Below are positions 1 to 8,768 of a stretch of DNA of 64,000 bases, one piece after another. Location of the stretch: assembly GCF_900163865.1 (NCBI RefSeq), contig NZ_FUKU01000014.1:1-64000 (forward strand). The letters are read 5' to 3'. A program made the position numbers and the translations under genes. The notes beneath the pieces were generated by a model. That model searched no databases, was not told where the DNA came from, and was given only the letters and a program-made list of their open reading frames with translations. Source of the DNA: Sphingobacterium sp. JB170. GTDB lineage: Bacteria > Bacteroidota > Bacteroidia > Sphingobacteriales > Sphingobacteriaceae. Position 1 is the first letter of the stretch. The number at the start of each line of letters is the position of its first letter.

Positions 1-33
1 TGCCGTAACAGGTGGGAGAGTAGGTCGGTGCCT
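1..33 (+). rRNA. rrf: 5S ribosomal RNA, 3' end (partial)
   Basis: The first ~33 bases match the conserved 3' end of Bacteroidota 5S rRNA: a GGTGGGAGAGTAGGTCGGTG core followed by CC. The rest of the gene, and presumably the 16S and 23S genes, lies left of the window. A strong terminator follows directly, as expected at the end of an rrn operon. The exact 3' base is uncertain by a few nucleotides. Confidence 0.85.
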
Positions 34-46
34 AATTTTATAGAAT

Positions 47-76
47 GCCCCTTCAGTAATTGAAGGGGCTTTTTTT
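47..76 (+). terminator. rho-independent terminator of the rRNA operon
   Basis: A perfect 9-bp stem (47-55 with 61-69) with a 5-base loop is followed by a run of seven T. It sits just after the 5S rRNA 3' end and closes the upstream rRNA operon. Confidence 0.9.
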
Positions 77-194
77 ATGCCCTCTTTTTTGGTATGTTTT
101 CGTCCTCTTTATAATAAGATTTTTACATGTTGGGTTCACTTAATTGAAGTATCTTGGCACATCTAAAAACCTTTATTTCTGAAAAGATGAAATC

Positions 195-1262
195 ATGAGC
201 AGAAAAGTTGCAGTGTTATTAATTAGTATTTTAATTATTGTCGGTGCTTTGATTGCCTACCGTATAATTGAAAACCAAAAAAATGCGGAAGCACAGGATG
301 CTGGGCGAGGAAAAAGCGCTGACGCTAAAGTTTACGGAATAGTCGCCCACGGAGAGCCATTTTCGGATTATCTTTCATTAACGGGTTCAATTGAACCAAA
401 TGAGATTATAACCTTACGATCAGAAATTTCTGGAATAGTGGAAGAACTAAACTTCCAAGAGGGGACTACGGTTAATGGCGGACAAATTTTGGTTCGTATT
501 AATGATGCTGAATTACGTGCTCAGCTTGCTCAAGCAAATACGCGTAATGATCTGGCTGCCGAGAATGAACGTCGTGCCAAACTTTTACTGGAAAAACAAG
601 CTATAAGTCAAGAAGAGTACGATATTGCCAGTGCGGATTATAGGACAGCGCAGTCACAGATCAATGTGATCGAAGCGCAGTTAAGTAAGACCCAAGTACG
701 CGCACCATTTTCTGGCAAGGTCGGATTACGGGATATTTCTAAGGGTAGTTATATAACTCCAACGACCGATATTGCCCAGTTAGTGAATATGAATAAAGTT
801 AAGCTTCAGTTTTCTATACCAGAAAAGTATGCGAGCCGTGTACGCAATGGGATTAACGTGAAGTTTACTGTCCAAGAACAGGCGGATGAATTCGTCGCCA
901 CGGTATATGCTACAGAACCTGCAATTGACGCCAATACGCGTACCCTTCGGGTAAGGGCTATTGCCGATAATCACAATTATATACTAATCCCTGGCACGTT
1001 TGCAAATGTTGTATTTCCGCTCGAGACTATTGAACAGGGATTATTAGTGCCAACGGAAGCGTTAGTCCCAATACAGAATGGCAAAAAACTTTTCGTATTA
1101 AAGAATGGACTTGCCCGCGAAATACTCGTAGAGACTGGCGGACGAACCGAAGCAGATGTGTTAATTACCAAAGGTATTTCCGAGGGTGATACAATATTAA
1201 CTTCCGGAGTGATGGCATTGCGGGAGGGAAGTACCGTTGATGTGACACTATGTTCAAATTAA
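195..1262 (+). CDS. RND efflux membrane fusion protein (HlyD/AcrA family)
   Basis: Periplasmic adaptor that would bridge the inner-membrane pump encoded next with the outer-membrane channel after it. The 355-residue protein has an N-terminal hydrophobic anchor (about residues 5-22). It then has the first half of a lipoyl/biotinyl domain (SGIVEELNFQEG, ~80-91), an alpha-helical hairpin (~110-165), the second lipoyl half (RAPFSGKVGLRDISKG, ~169-184) and the beta-barrel region. Family length is normal. It is the first gene of a tight operon, with 6 bases to the pump gene. The substrate cannot be read from the sequence. There is no regulator gene beside it. Confidence 0.93.
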   Translation: MSRKVAVLLISILIIVGALIAYRIIENQKNAEAQDAGRGKSADAKVYGIVAHGEPFSDYLSLTGSIEPNEIITLRSEISGIVEELNFQEGTTVNGGQILVRINDAELRAQLAQANTRNDLAAENERRAKLLLEKQAISQEEYDIASADYRTAQSQINVIEAQLSKTQVRAPFSGKVGLRDISKGSYITPTTDIAQLVNMNKVKLQFSIPEKYASRVRNGINVKFTVQEQADEFVATVYATEPAIDANTRTLRVRAIADNHNYILIPGTFANVVFPLETIEQGLLVPTEALVPIQNGKKLFVLKNGLAREILVETGGRTEADVLITKGISEGDTILTSGVMALREGSTVDVTLCSN

Positions 1263-1268
1263 ATTGAC

Positions 1269-4200
1269 ATGAGTAGTTTATCAACGATAAGTATAAAACG
1301 TCCTGTTCTCGCGATAGTGATGAACCTAATGTTAATTTTGTTTGGAATAATTGGGTATACTTTTTTAGGAGTGCGCGAATATCCATCTATTGACCCTGCA
1401 CAGATATCAGTGCGTACAAATTATTCTGGCGCCAATGCAGATATTATTGAATCCCAAATTACCGAACCCCTTGAAAAGTCTATCAATGCTATTGACGGTA
1501 TTCGGAATATTTCTTCATCGAGTAATCAAGGTAGCAGTAATATAACGATTGAATTCAATTTGGGTAAAAACTTAGAGGAAGCGGCCAACGATGTGCGGGA
1601 TAAAGTTTCCGAAGCTCAGCGGCGTTTACCACAGGATATTGATTCTGCTCCAGTCGTATCCAAAGCGGATGCCGATTCTGAACCGATTATATCGATGACG
1701 GTTCAAAGTACGACTAAGAATGTTCTTGAGCTTTCTGATTACGCGGAAAATGTAATTTCTCAACGTTTGCAAACGATACCGGGCGTAAGTTCCGTGCGAA
1801 TATGGGGGCAGCGTAAATATGCGATGCGTCTATGGATTGATCCCATTCGATTGGCTTCGTATGGTTTGACGGTTTTAGATGTGCGCGACGCGCTGAATAG
1901 TCAAAATGTTGAGTTACCCTCGGGGAAACTTACCGGAGAAAACACGGAACTCTCTGTTAAAACAGTAGGGAACTTAGCGAATGTAGAGGAGTTTAATAAC
2001 ATAATTATTAAAGTTGACAATAACCGAATAATCCGACTAAGTGATGTTGGAAATGCTGCTTTGGAAGCCGAAAATTTCGAGACCAAAATGTCTGATTCTG
2101 GCTTTCCTATGGTTGCTCTAGCAGTTATTCCACAGCCGGGAACTAATTACTTAGAGATTGCGGATAGATTTTATGTAGAATACGACAAGCTTCAAAATGA
2201 CTTGCCGGAGGGTTTCGAAATAAATATTGCTCTGGATAATACGCAGTTTGTAAAAAGAGCGGTATTCGAGGTCGCGGAAACGTTGTTAATATCTATCGTT
2301 TTGGTAGTGTTTATTATTTACGTATTTTTCAGAAATTGGGGGATTGCATTTCGTCCACTACTTGATATTCCAGTATCGCTAATTGCGACCTTTTTTGTTA
2401 TGTATCTTTGCGGGTTCTCAATAAACGTTTTGACTTTGTTAGCAATTGTACTTGCAACGGGTCTAGTCGTTGATGATGGGATCGTTGTTACAGAGAATAT
2501 ATTCAAAAAAGTTGAGGAAGGAATGTCGCCAATTGAAGCAGCCATTAAGGGATCTAATGAGATTTTCTTTGCGGTAATATCCATCTCAATCACGTTAGCG
2601 GCAGTTTTCTTGCCAGTTATTTTTTTAGAAGGATTTGTGGGGCGGCTATTTCGAGAGTTCGGGGTGGTTATCGGGGCGGCCGTTTTGATATCTGCTTTTG
2701 TTTCCTTGTCACTGACCCCCATGCTGAACGCCTATTTGATGAAAGGTGGAGAGCAAAAAAAATCGAAGTTCTATAATCGAACCGAACGGTATTTTGTTTC
2801 AATGAACAGTGAATATGAAAATTCTTTACGCTCGTTCCTTAGACATCGGTGGCTTAGTATAGTCGTTATTGTTGGTTGTTTTGCTTTGATTTATGGATTC
2901 TATTCCGTACTTCCAAAAGAGACTGCGCCCTATGATGATCGTAGTTACGTAAGTTTACGGGTATCCGCTCCAGAGGGTGTTTCATATGATTATATGGACA
3001 GATTCATGACCGAACTGACTATGCTAATTAACGATTCGGTTCCGGAGAAAAAAGTTAGCTTAGTGATTACGTCCCCGGGATATGGATCAGCGTCTGCCAA
3101 TAGTGGGTTTGTTAGACTTGGTCTCGTAGATCCCGAAGAAAGAGAGCGAACGCAAGGAGAAATTGCGGATCATCTCTCTTTGCTTACCAAACAATATTCG
3201 GATGCTAGAGTATCTGTCTCTCAACAACCGACGATTGCGGTGAATCGGCGAGGGGGGCTCCCAATACAATATATCATTCAAGCTCCGAATTTCGAGAGTC
3301 TAGAGGAAAAAATTCCGCTGTTCATGAATGAACTTGCGGCCGATAATACATTTTCTCTGGTTGATGTCAACCTGAAGTTTAATAAACCGGAAATTTATAT
3401 AACAATTGATCGAGAGAAAGCTCAATCGATGGGTGTGTCGGTCTTAGATATAGCCGAAACTTTACAAATGTCATTATCGGGTCAACGCTTTGGCTATTTC
3501 ATGATGAATGGAAAGCAGTATCAGGTAATGGGGCAGTTTGATAAAAAGGATCGAGCCACGCCGATGGATCTAGCAGCTATTTTTGTTAAAAGTGATAATG
3601 GACAGCTCGTTCAACTGGATAATATTGTAGAAATGGAAGAACGCAGTAGCCCTCCTCAACTGTACCACAATAATAGATATATGTCGGCGACGGTTTCTGC
3701 GGGGCTTGCACCGGGGTATAGCATGGACCAGGGATTAAAAGCAATGGATGCAATAAAAGAAAAGGTTTTAGATGAAAGTTTTACCACCGATCTTGGTGGT
3801 GAAGCGCGTGATTTTGTTGAGAGTGGATCCAATACAATGTTTGCTTTCGGATTAGCAGTGTTATTGATATTTCTGATACTCGCTGCCCAGTTTGAGAGTT
3901 TTATGGATCCGGTTATCATCCTTTTGACCGTCCCGATGGCGGTTGGTGGTGCACTCTTTTCGTTGTGGTTGTTCGGGGAAACATGGAATATTTTTAGTCA
4001 GATTGGAACGATTATGCTTATTGGATTAGTTACAAAGAATGGGATCCTCATCGTAGAATTTGCTAATCAGCTACGCGACCAAGGCTATAAGAAGTATGAT
4101 GCTGTTCTCGTTGCGTCGGAAGCGCGCTTACGTCCAATCTTAATGACGTCCTTAGCCATAGCACTTGGTGCGCTGCCGATTGCTCTTTCCTTGGGAGCGG

Positions 4201-4358
4201 CATCCACAAGCCGTATCGGTATGGGAGTGGTGATCGTTGGCGGTACAATGTTCTCTTTAATATTAACCTTGTACGTTATTCCAGCATTTTATTTAATGCT
4301 TTCTCGTGATCGTATTAAGAGAGCGGAATTTGAAAAGTTGGAAAAATGGGAAAACTAA
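1269..4358 (+). CDS. RND-family efflux pump permease (AcrB/MexB-like, HAE1 type)
   Basis: Proton-driven inner-membrane multidrug transporter of 1029 residues, the usual size for this family. The expected architecture is visible: TM1 (~12-32), a large periplasmic loop, a central TM bundle, a second large loop, and a C-terminal TM bundle. The proton-relay aspartate pair lies in GLVVDDGIVVTEN (D402 and D403), and the matching lysine is in GLVTKNGILIVEFAN (~922). The start ATG is 6 bases after the adaptor stop, and the TolC-type gene begins 4 bases after this stop, so the three are probably one transcript. Substrates are unknown, but the hydrophobe/amphiphile branch fits better than the metal-ion branch because of the VVDDG signature. 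Confidence 0.95.
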   Translation: MSSLSTISIKRPVLAIVMNLMLILFGIIGYTFLGVREYPSIDPAQISVRTNYSGANADIIESQITEPLEKSINAIDGIRNISSSSNQGSSNITIEFNLGKNLEEAANDVRDKVSEAQRRLPQDIDSAPVVSKADADSEPIISMTVQSTTKNVLELSDYAENVISQRLQTIPGVSSVRIWGQRKYAMRLWIDPIRLASYGLTVLDVRDALNSQNVELPSGKLTGENTELSVKTVGNLANVEEFNNIIIKVDNNRIIRLSDVGNAALEAENFETKMSDSGFPMVALAVIPQPGTNYLEIADRFYVEYDKLQNDLPEGFEINIALDNTQFVKRAVFEVAETLLISIVLVVFIIYVFFRNWGIAFRPLLDIPVSLIATFFVMYLCGFSINVLTLLAIVLATGLVVDDGIVVTENIFKKVEEGMSPIEAAIKGSNEIFFAVISISITLAAVFLPVIFLEGFVGRLFREFGVVIGAAVLISAFVSLSLTPMLNAYLMKGGEQKKSKFYNRTERYFVSMNSEYENSLRSFLRHRWLSIVVIVGCFALIYGFYSVLPKETAPYDDRSYVSLRVSAPEGVSYDYMDRFMTELTMLINDSVPEKKVSLVITSPGYGSASANSGFVRLGLVDPEERERTQGEIADHLSLLTKQYSDARVSVSQQPTIAVNRRGGLPIQYIIQAPNFESLEEKIPLFMNELAADNTFSLVDVNLKFNKPEIYITIDREKAQSMGVSVLDIAETLQMSLSGQRFGYFMMNGKQYQVMGQFDKKDRATPMDLAAIFVKSDNGQLVQLDNIVEMEERSSPPQLYHNNRYMSATVSAGLAPGYSMDQGLKAMDAIKEKVLDESFTTDLGGEARDFVESGSNTMFAFGLAVLLIFLILAAQFESFMDPVIILLTVPMAVGGALFSLWLFGETWNIFSQIGTIMLIGLVTKNGILIVEFANQLRDQGYKKYDAVLVASEARLRPILMTSLAIALGALPIALSLGAASTSRIGMGVVIVGGTMFSLILTLYVIPAFYLMLSRDRIKRAEFEKLEKWEN

Positions 4359-4362
4359 TTTT

Positions 4363-5667
4363 ATGAATAAATTACTATTGGCCTGTTGTGTGATGGCTTT
4401 TGCAATTTCTCCTTTATACGCGCAACAGGTCTTAAAAATTGGAACTGCTGTCGAAATTGCGTTAGAAAATAATTATGATATTCGGTTGTCTAAAAATGGG
4501 CTGGAGATGGCTAAGGAGAATAAGACATACGGAAATGCGGGTATATTGCCATCGGTGAGTGCTAGTTTGACGCAAAGTAACAGTCTTCAAAATTCAACAC
4601 AGGTGCAGAATACAGGGGTTGAGCGTTCTTTAGATAATGCGCGGAACAATAGTTTAAATTACGGTGTAAGTTTGGGGTGGACAATTTTCGATGGTATGGG
4701 GATGTTTGCACGTTACGATAAACTAAAAGAGCTCGAAAAGCAAGGTCGTATCCAAGTGAAGCGACAGGTGTTGACGACAGTAGGGGATGTAATTACCCTT
4801 TATTATACAATCGTCGAACAGAACAATCTTCTTGCAGCGCTCGACTCAAGTATACAGATTTCAAAAGAACGACTTCGGACCGCGGAAAATCGATTTTCCA
4901 TTGGAAAGGCGGCCAAATTGGAAGTTTTGAACGTCCAGGTTAACCTAAATGAAGATATTTCTATGCGTTTACGACAAGAGGAAACAGTAAAAAACTTAAA
5001 GACTAGCCTGAATAGTATCCTTGTTCGCGATCTTGATATCGATTTTTTCGTCGACAGTAAAGTGGATATCGATGAAACATTAGTTTTTAGTGAACTATAT
5101 GAGAAGGCCAATAAGTTCAATCCGGATCTCCAGTTAATTGTTTTGAATCGGAAACTAGCAGAATTGGACCTTACGGTAACTAAAGCATCCCGATACCCGA
5201 CTGTAAGACTCAATAGTGGATACAACTTTTCGAATTCGGAGTCAAGTTTGGGATTTGTTACTTCGTCTTCTTCTCGTGGTTTAAATTATGGTGTCACTGC
5301 AAGTATGAACATCTTCGATGGGTTTAACCAGCGTCGCAATGAAAAGATTGCTCAATTGGAAATCGACAATGCTACTATTCAGGTCGAACAGCAGCAGCAT
5401 TTCGTGCAAACGAGTCTTAAAACTGCGTTTCAGACATATCTTACCAATTTGGAGTTGTTGAAATTAGAAGAGACAAATGAGGGGATAGCCCGTCAGAATT
5501 TGGAAATTACGTTGGCTAAATTTAATATCGGTTCCATTAGCGCTGTTGAATTTAGGGATGCGCAAGAGAATTTTATCGATGCAATTTCACGATATAATGC
5601 TGCCCAATTGCAAGCAAAACTATCTGAAGTCCAGCTTAAAGAACTAATTGGTGAAATTGATTTTTAG
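4363..5667 (+). CDS. TolC-family outer-membrane channel
   Basis: Outer-membrane efflux protein completing the tripartite RND pump. I place the start at 4363, not at the upstream in-frame ATG at 4306 inside the pump gene, because 4363 gives a clean signal peptide (MNKLLLACCVMAFAI...PLYAQ, cleavage near residue 22). The mature part shows the two repeated OEP halves, each with long amphipathic helices (~150-230 and ~345-430) and beta segments ending in a phrase like WTIFDGMGMFARYD or SMNIFDGFNQRRNE. It has 434 residues. No T-run hairpin is seen immediately downstream. Confidence 0.93.
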   Translation: MNKLLLACCVMAFAISPLYAQQVLKIGTAVEIALENNYDIRLSKNGLEMAKENKTYGNAGILPSVSASLTQSNSLQNSTQVQNTGVERSLDNARNNSLNYGVSLGWTIFDGMGMFARYDKLKELEKQGRIQVKRQVLTTVGDVITLYYTIVEQNNLLAALDSSIQISKERLRTAENRFSIGKAAKLEVLNVQVNLNEDISMRLRQEETVKNLKTSLNSILVRDLDIDFFVDSKVDIDETLVFSELYEKANKFNPDLQLIVLNRKLAELDLTVTKASRYPTVRLNSGYNFSNSESSLGFVTSSSSRGLNYGVTASMNIFDGFNQRRNEKIAQLEIDNATIQVEQQQHFVQTSLKTAFQTYLTNLELLKLEETNEGIARQNLEITLAKFNIGSISAVEFRDAQENFIDAISRYNAAQLQAKLSEVQLKELIGEIDF

Positions 5668-6107
5668 AAATTATGAGAGTTAAAACGGTGTATATCAATC
5701 GTATGGTTATAGTGTTTTCAAATATTGCGTTTTAGTTTAGCTCAAAAAATGCTGATTACTGAAAGTTCTGAATAACTGTGTTCGCAGGAAGTATATAAGG
5801 CGATGACAATGGCGATTTCCGACAAAATAAACTATTAATTCCTTCATTGATAACTTGTATCTTTTTTGTTAACATTAAATTGAACAAACGTTTGCTTTAG
5901 TCTTTTGTTTTTTTTTAGGTGTGAATACTATTATACTTGTATAAGCAAAAGCAAATGTTACGCTTGCGTATAACCATTTATAGTCGTTTTTTAATTGTTG
6001 TAAATTGGTTTTTCGAATAGACTGTTTAGTTTGTTTTAAAATAGGTGATTTTAGAGGGGATGCTTATTGTTGTCCCCTTTAATGTAAACATTAAATTTAT
6101 CTAATAC
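5668..6107. other. 440-bp intergenic region upstream of the GH109-type gene
   Basis: No coding gene is apparent. The stretch is AT-rich and holds a perfect 10-bp palindrome (5885-5894) of LacI-operator type. It also has a 6-bp hairpin AGGGGA/TCCCCT (6055-6060 with 6073-6078) and a palindromic AATGTAAACATT (6081-6092) just ahead of the start codon at 6108. These make it a probable regulatory leader for the following gene. No confident TTG/TAnnTTTG promoter pair was found. Confidence 0.5.
5885..5894. promoter_or_regulatory. candidate LacI-family operator palindrome
   Basis: CAAACGTTTG is a perfect 10-bp inverted repeat with the central CG typical of operators bound by LacI-family sugar regulators. 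It lies 213 bp before the GH109-type gene. No LacI-type gene is in the window, so the assignment rests on the motif alone. Confidence 0.3.
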
Positions 6108-7523
6108 ATGGACTCAAATAGAAGAGATTTTTTAAAAAAAGCTACAATTCTTTCAAGTGCAGCAATTACGTTACCGACAATTAATAATGCTGCTCTGGCT
6201 TCCTCGCCATCATTCAATATGGGGGGGTATGCTGCGCCCAAGATCGACAAGGTTAGGGTTGCTGTAATTGGATTAGGAATGCGCGGTCCTGGCGCCGTAG
6301 ATCGCCTGTCGTATATTGAAGGAGCTGAAATCGTCGCATTATGTGATAAACATGGTGAACGCGTAACCAAGGCACAAAAGATTCTTACGAATAAAGGATT
6401 GAAAGAAGCAAAATCATATTCTGGCGAAGACGGCTGGCAACAAATGTTGAAAGAGCTTGAGTTAGATCTTGTCTATATCTGTACGCCGTGGGCTTATCAT
6501 GCTCCGATGGCTATTGCCGCAATGAATTCGGGTTCGCATGCGGTAACAGAAGTTCCTATTGGATTGACCATTCAAGAGTGTTGGGACGTAATAAAAACTT
6601 CTGAGAAGACTAAGAAGCACTGTATGATGCTTGAAAATTGCTGTTATGATTTCTTTGAAATGCTTACACTGAACATGACACGGCAAGGGTTGTTCGGCGA
6701 GTTGGTGCACGCCGAAGGAGCATATATTCACGATTTATTGGATTTGAATTTCAATAAAAAAGGGTACGATAACATGTGGAGGCTTCGTGAAAATATTAAG
6801 ATGAATGGAAATCTCTACCCAACACATGGTATTGGGCCAGTTGCCCAATGTTTGAATATCAACTATGGGGATAGAATGACTCACCTAGTAGCGATGCAGA
6901 CGAATGATTTCATGATGGGTGATACTGCGCGTGAATTAGCTGCAAACGATGCCTTTTACCAAGAGTTTGTGGGCAAGAAATATCGTGGTAATATGGATAC
7001 AACGTTGATCAAAACAGAAAAAGGGAAAACGATAATGCTGCAGCACGACGTTACCTCACCACGACCATATTCCCGGTTACATGCTTTAAGTGGTACGAAA
7101 GGTTTTGCACAAAAATACCCGAAGGAGAGTATTGCTTTCGGCCACTCATTTATCGAGCCTGAGGAATTAAAAAGTTTATACGAGAAATATACACCTGAAT
7201 TAGTAAAATTTATTGGTGAACAAGCTAAAGATGTCGGTGGTCATGGCGGTATGGATTTTATGATGGATTGGCGTTTAATCGATTGCCTGCGTAATGGATT
7301 ACCATTAGATCAATCGGTTTACGATGGTGCTGCATGGAGTTCAATAGTACCTTTAAGTTGCGAATCTGTAGCAAAGAATAGTAAAACTGTGAACATTCCG
7401 GATTTTACAAAAGGAGCATGGAAAACAAATAAGCCGCATGATTTAACATTGAACGGAGGCGGTAACACTAAGATACGGGCTAAGGTGGTGAAAGGTCAAA
7501 CTGAACAGTTAAATGTTGGGTAA
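6108..7523 (+). CDS. GH109-type NAD-dependent glycosidase (Gfo/Idh/MocA family, alpha-N-acetylgalactosaminidase-like)
   Basis: The 471-residue protein begins with a Tat signal (RRDFLKK at residues 5-11, then a hydrophobic stretch ending ALAS). The NAD-binding Rossmann fold follows, with VIGLGMRGPG (~53-62). Further motifs match the characterised Elizabethkingia alpha-N-acetylgalactosaminidase of GH109: CTPWAYHAP, a glutamate-containing MLENCCYDFFEML, YPTHGIGPV, a GHGGMDFMMD block and, near the C-terminus, IPDFTKGAWK. GH109 enzymes hydrolyse alpha-linked GalNAc by an NAD-assisted oxidation/elimination route. Substrate specificity here is inferred, and some relatives act on other sugars. The protein is probably exported folded with its cofactor. 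A single-gene unit: a terminator follows. Confidence 0.8.
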   Translation: MDSNRRDFLKKATILSSAAITLPTINNAALASSPSFNMGGYAAPKIDKVRVAVIGLGMRGPGAVDRLSYIEGAEIVALCDKHGERVTKAQKILTNKGLKEAKSYSGEDGWQQMLKELELDLVYICTPWAYHAPMAIAAMNSGSHAVTEVPIGLTIQECWDVIKTSEKTKKHCMMLENCCYDFFEMLTLNMTRQGLFGELVHAEGAYIHDLLDLNFNKKGYDNMWRLRENIKMNGNLYPTHGIGPVAQCLNINYGDRMTHLVAMQTNDFMMGDTARELAANDAFYQEFVGKKYRGNMDTTLIKTEKGKTIMLQHDVTSPRPYSRLHALSGTKGFAQKYPKESIAFGHSFIEPEELKSLYEKYTPELVKFIGEQAKDVGGHGGMDFMMDWRLIDCLRNGLPLDQSVYDGAAWSSIVPLSCESVAKNSKTVNIPDFTKGAWKTNKPHDLTLNGGGNTKIRAKVVKGQTEQLNVG

Positions 7524-7545
7524 TCAATTTAAAATCATAAACATT

Positions 7546-7576
7546 AAAAAAGTCCATTAAATTAATGGACTTTTTT
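7546..7576. terminator. bidirectional-looking terminator after the GH109-type gene
   Basis: A perfect 14-bp inverted repeat (7546-7559 with 7563-7576) with a 3-base loop. One arm starts with six A and the other ends with six T, so it can end transcription from the left and has the symmetric T-run for the other strand. The next gene starts 32 bases later. Confidence 0.85.
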
Positions 7577-7608
7577 AATAGATAATATTTTTCAACTATA
7601 TTAGTGGA

Positions 7609-8688
7609 ATGATATCTTCAACCTTTAGGACTGTATTATTCGGATGTGTGGTTCTCGCGGCCTGTCATTCGAACCAAGATCAATCACAAGAAGTTACTTT
7701 GGATGGTGATTCGGTCGCTGTATGCCATACCGGAGCCATTCCATCTCGATTTGCAAGTATTTCGGATACTAGTTCCCACAGTAGAGGGGACGATAAGGTG
7801 ACGATGGTACGAATTGAAGGAGGTAAATTTCAGATGGGATCGGCTAGTTTTCCTGATGCGCAACCAATTCATGAAGTCGAGGTGTCATCGTTTTTCATGG
7901 ACGAACACGAAGTTACTAATGCCCAGTTCGCGAAATTTGTTGAAGAAACGGGGTATCGTACCATTGCCGAACGCCCATTAGACCCTAAAGATTTCCCAGG
8001 CGTTGATCCCAACATGTTGATTCCCGGCTCAGCGGTCTTTACCGCACCACAAAAGGTGGATAACCTGAATAACCACTTACAATGGTGGAGCTACATTCCC
8101 GGCGCAAATTGGAAGAATCCCGAGGGACCTGATAGTGATATTGCAGGAAAGGAAGTATTTCCGGTTACGCAATTAGCGTATCAAGATGCCGAAGCTTACG
8201 CCAAGTGGGCCGGTAAAAGACTTCCTACCGAAGCTGAATGGGAGTATGCTGCCAAAGCAGGCAAACATGTGGATGAAACGTATTATTGGGGCGAGGAGAA
8301 AAAAGAAGATGGGAAATGGTTAGCAAATATATATCAAGGAAGCTTTCCGACAGAAAATACAAAAGAAGATGGTTTTGAGAGGACAGCGCCGGTAAAATCT
8401 TTTCCGGCTAATGCTTGGGGATTGTATGATATGGAGGGAAACGTGTGGGAATGGTGCGCTGATTTCTATCGACCAGATTATTATGCTTCGAGCTCAAGCG
8501 TGAATCCCAAAGGGCCTGCAGACTCGTATGATCCACAAGAACCTGGGGCGATAAAACGCGTCCAAAGAGGGGGCTCATTTTTGTGTAATGATATCTATTG
8601 TGAAAGATATAAAGCCGGTAGTCGAGGAAAGGGGGAGCAAAATAGTCCCACTAATAATGTCGGCTTTCGTTGCGTGAAAGATATTTGA
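7609..8688 (+). CDS. exported formylglycine-generating enzyme family lipoprotein
   Basis: The 359-residue protein of the FGE-sulfatase (SUMF1) fold has a lipoprotein signal (LFGCVVLAAC, lipobox Cys near residue 19), so it is probably membrane-anchored outside the cytoplasm. Family blocks are GGKFQMGS, DEHEVTNAQFAKF, GKRLPTEAEWEYAAKAG, YDMEGNVWEWCADFY and QRGGSFLCNDIYCERY. The last block keeps both cysteines that form the active-site pair in aerobic FGEs (GSxxCxxxxC), and GFRC is at the C-terminus. FGEs convert a sulfatase Cys to formylglycine. No sulfatase gene is in the window. GldJ and GldK gliding lipoproteins share the fold but generally lack the Cys pair, so FGE activity is the better guess. 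Confidence 0.8.
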   Translation: MISSTFRTVLFGCVVLAACHSNQDQSQEVTLDGDSVAVCHTGAIPSRFASISDTSSHSRGDDKVTMVRIEGGKFQMGSASFPDAQPIHEVEVSSFFMDEHEVTNAQFAKFVEETGYRTIAERPLDPKDFPGVDPNMLIPGSAVFTAPQKVDNLNNHLQWWSYIPGANWKNPEGPDSDIAGKEVFPVTQLAYQDAEAYAKWAGKRLPTEAEWEYAAKAGKHVDETYYWGEEKKEDGKWLANIYQGSFPTENTKEDGFERTAPVKSFPANAWGLYDMEGNVWEWCADFYRPDYYASSSSVNPKGPADSYDPQEPGAIKRVQRGGSFLCNDIYCERYKAGSRGKGEQNSPTNNVGFRCVKDI

Positions 8689-8711
8689 TTAGCGTATAAC
8701 GTAACTATAAC

Positions 8712-8750
8712 AAAATAGGGTTCACATCGCGTCTGATGGAACCCTATTTT
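8712..8750. terminator. bidirectional terminator between convergent genes
   Basis: A perfect 12-bp stem (8712-8723 with 8739-8750) with A-run and T-run ends lies between the convergent FGE-type gene (+) and carB (-). It can serve both. Confidence 0.85.
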
Positions 8751-8768
8751 GTATAGTGTTATAGCCTA

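Noticed and set aside
2318..2722. 134-codon open frame on the minus strand
   Set aside because: Lies wholly inside the RND pump gene, with a Lys/Thr/Ser-rich translation typical of an antisense shadow of TM helices.
6108..7523. Generic sugar dehydrogenase of the Gfo/Idh/MocA family
   Set aside because: The Tat signal and the GHGGMD, YPTHGIGP and IPDFTKGAWK blocks match GH109 glycosidases more closely.
7609..8688. GldJ/GldK gliding-motility lipoprotein
   Set aside because: Same fold and lipobox, but the retained active-site cysteine pair and lack of gld neighbours favour an FGE-type enzyme.
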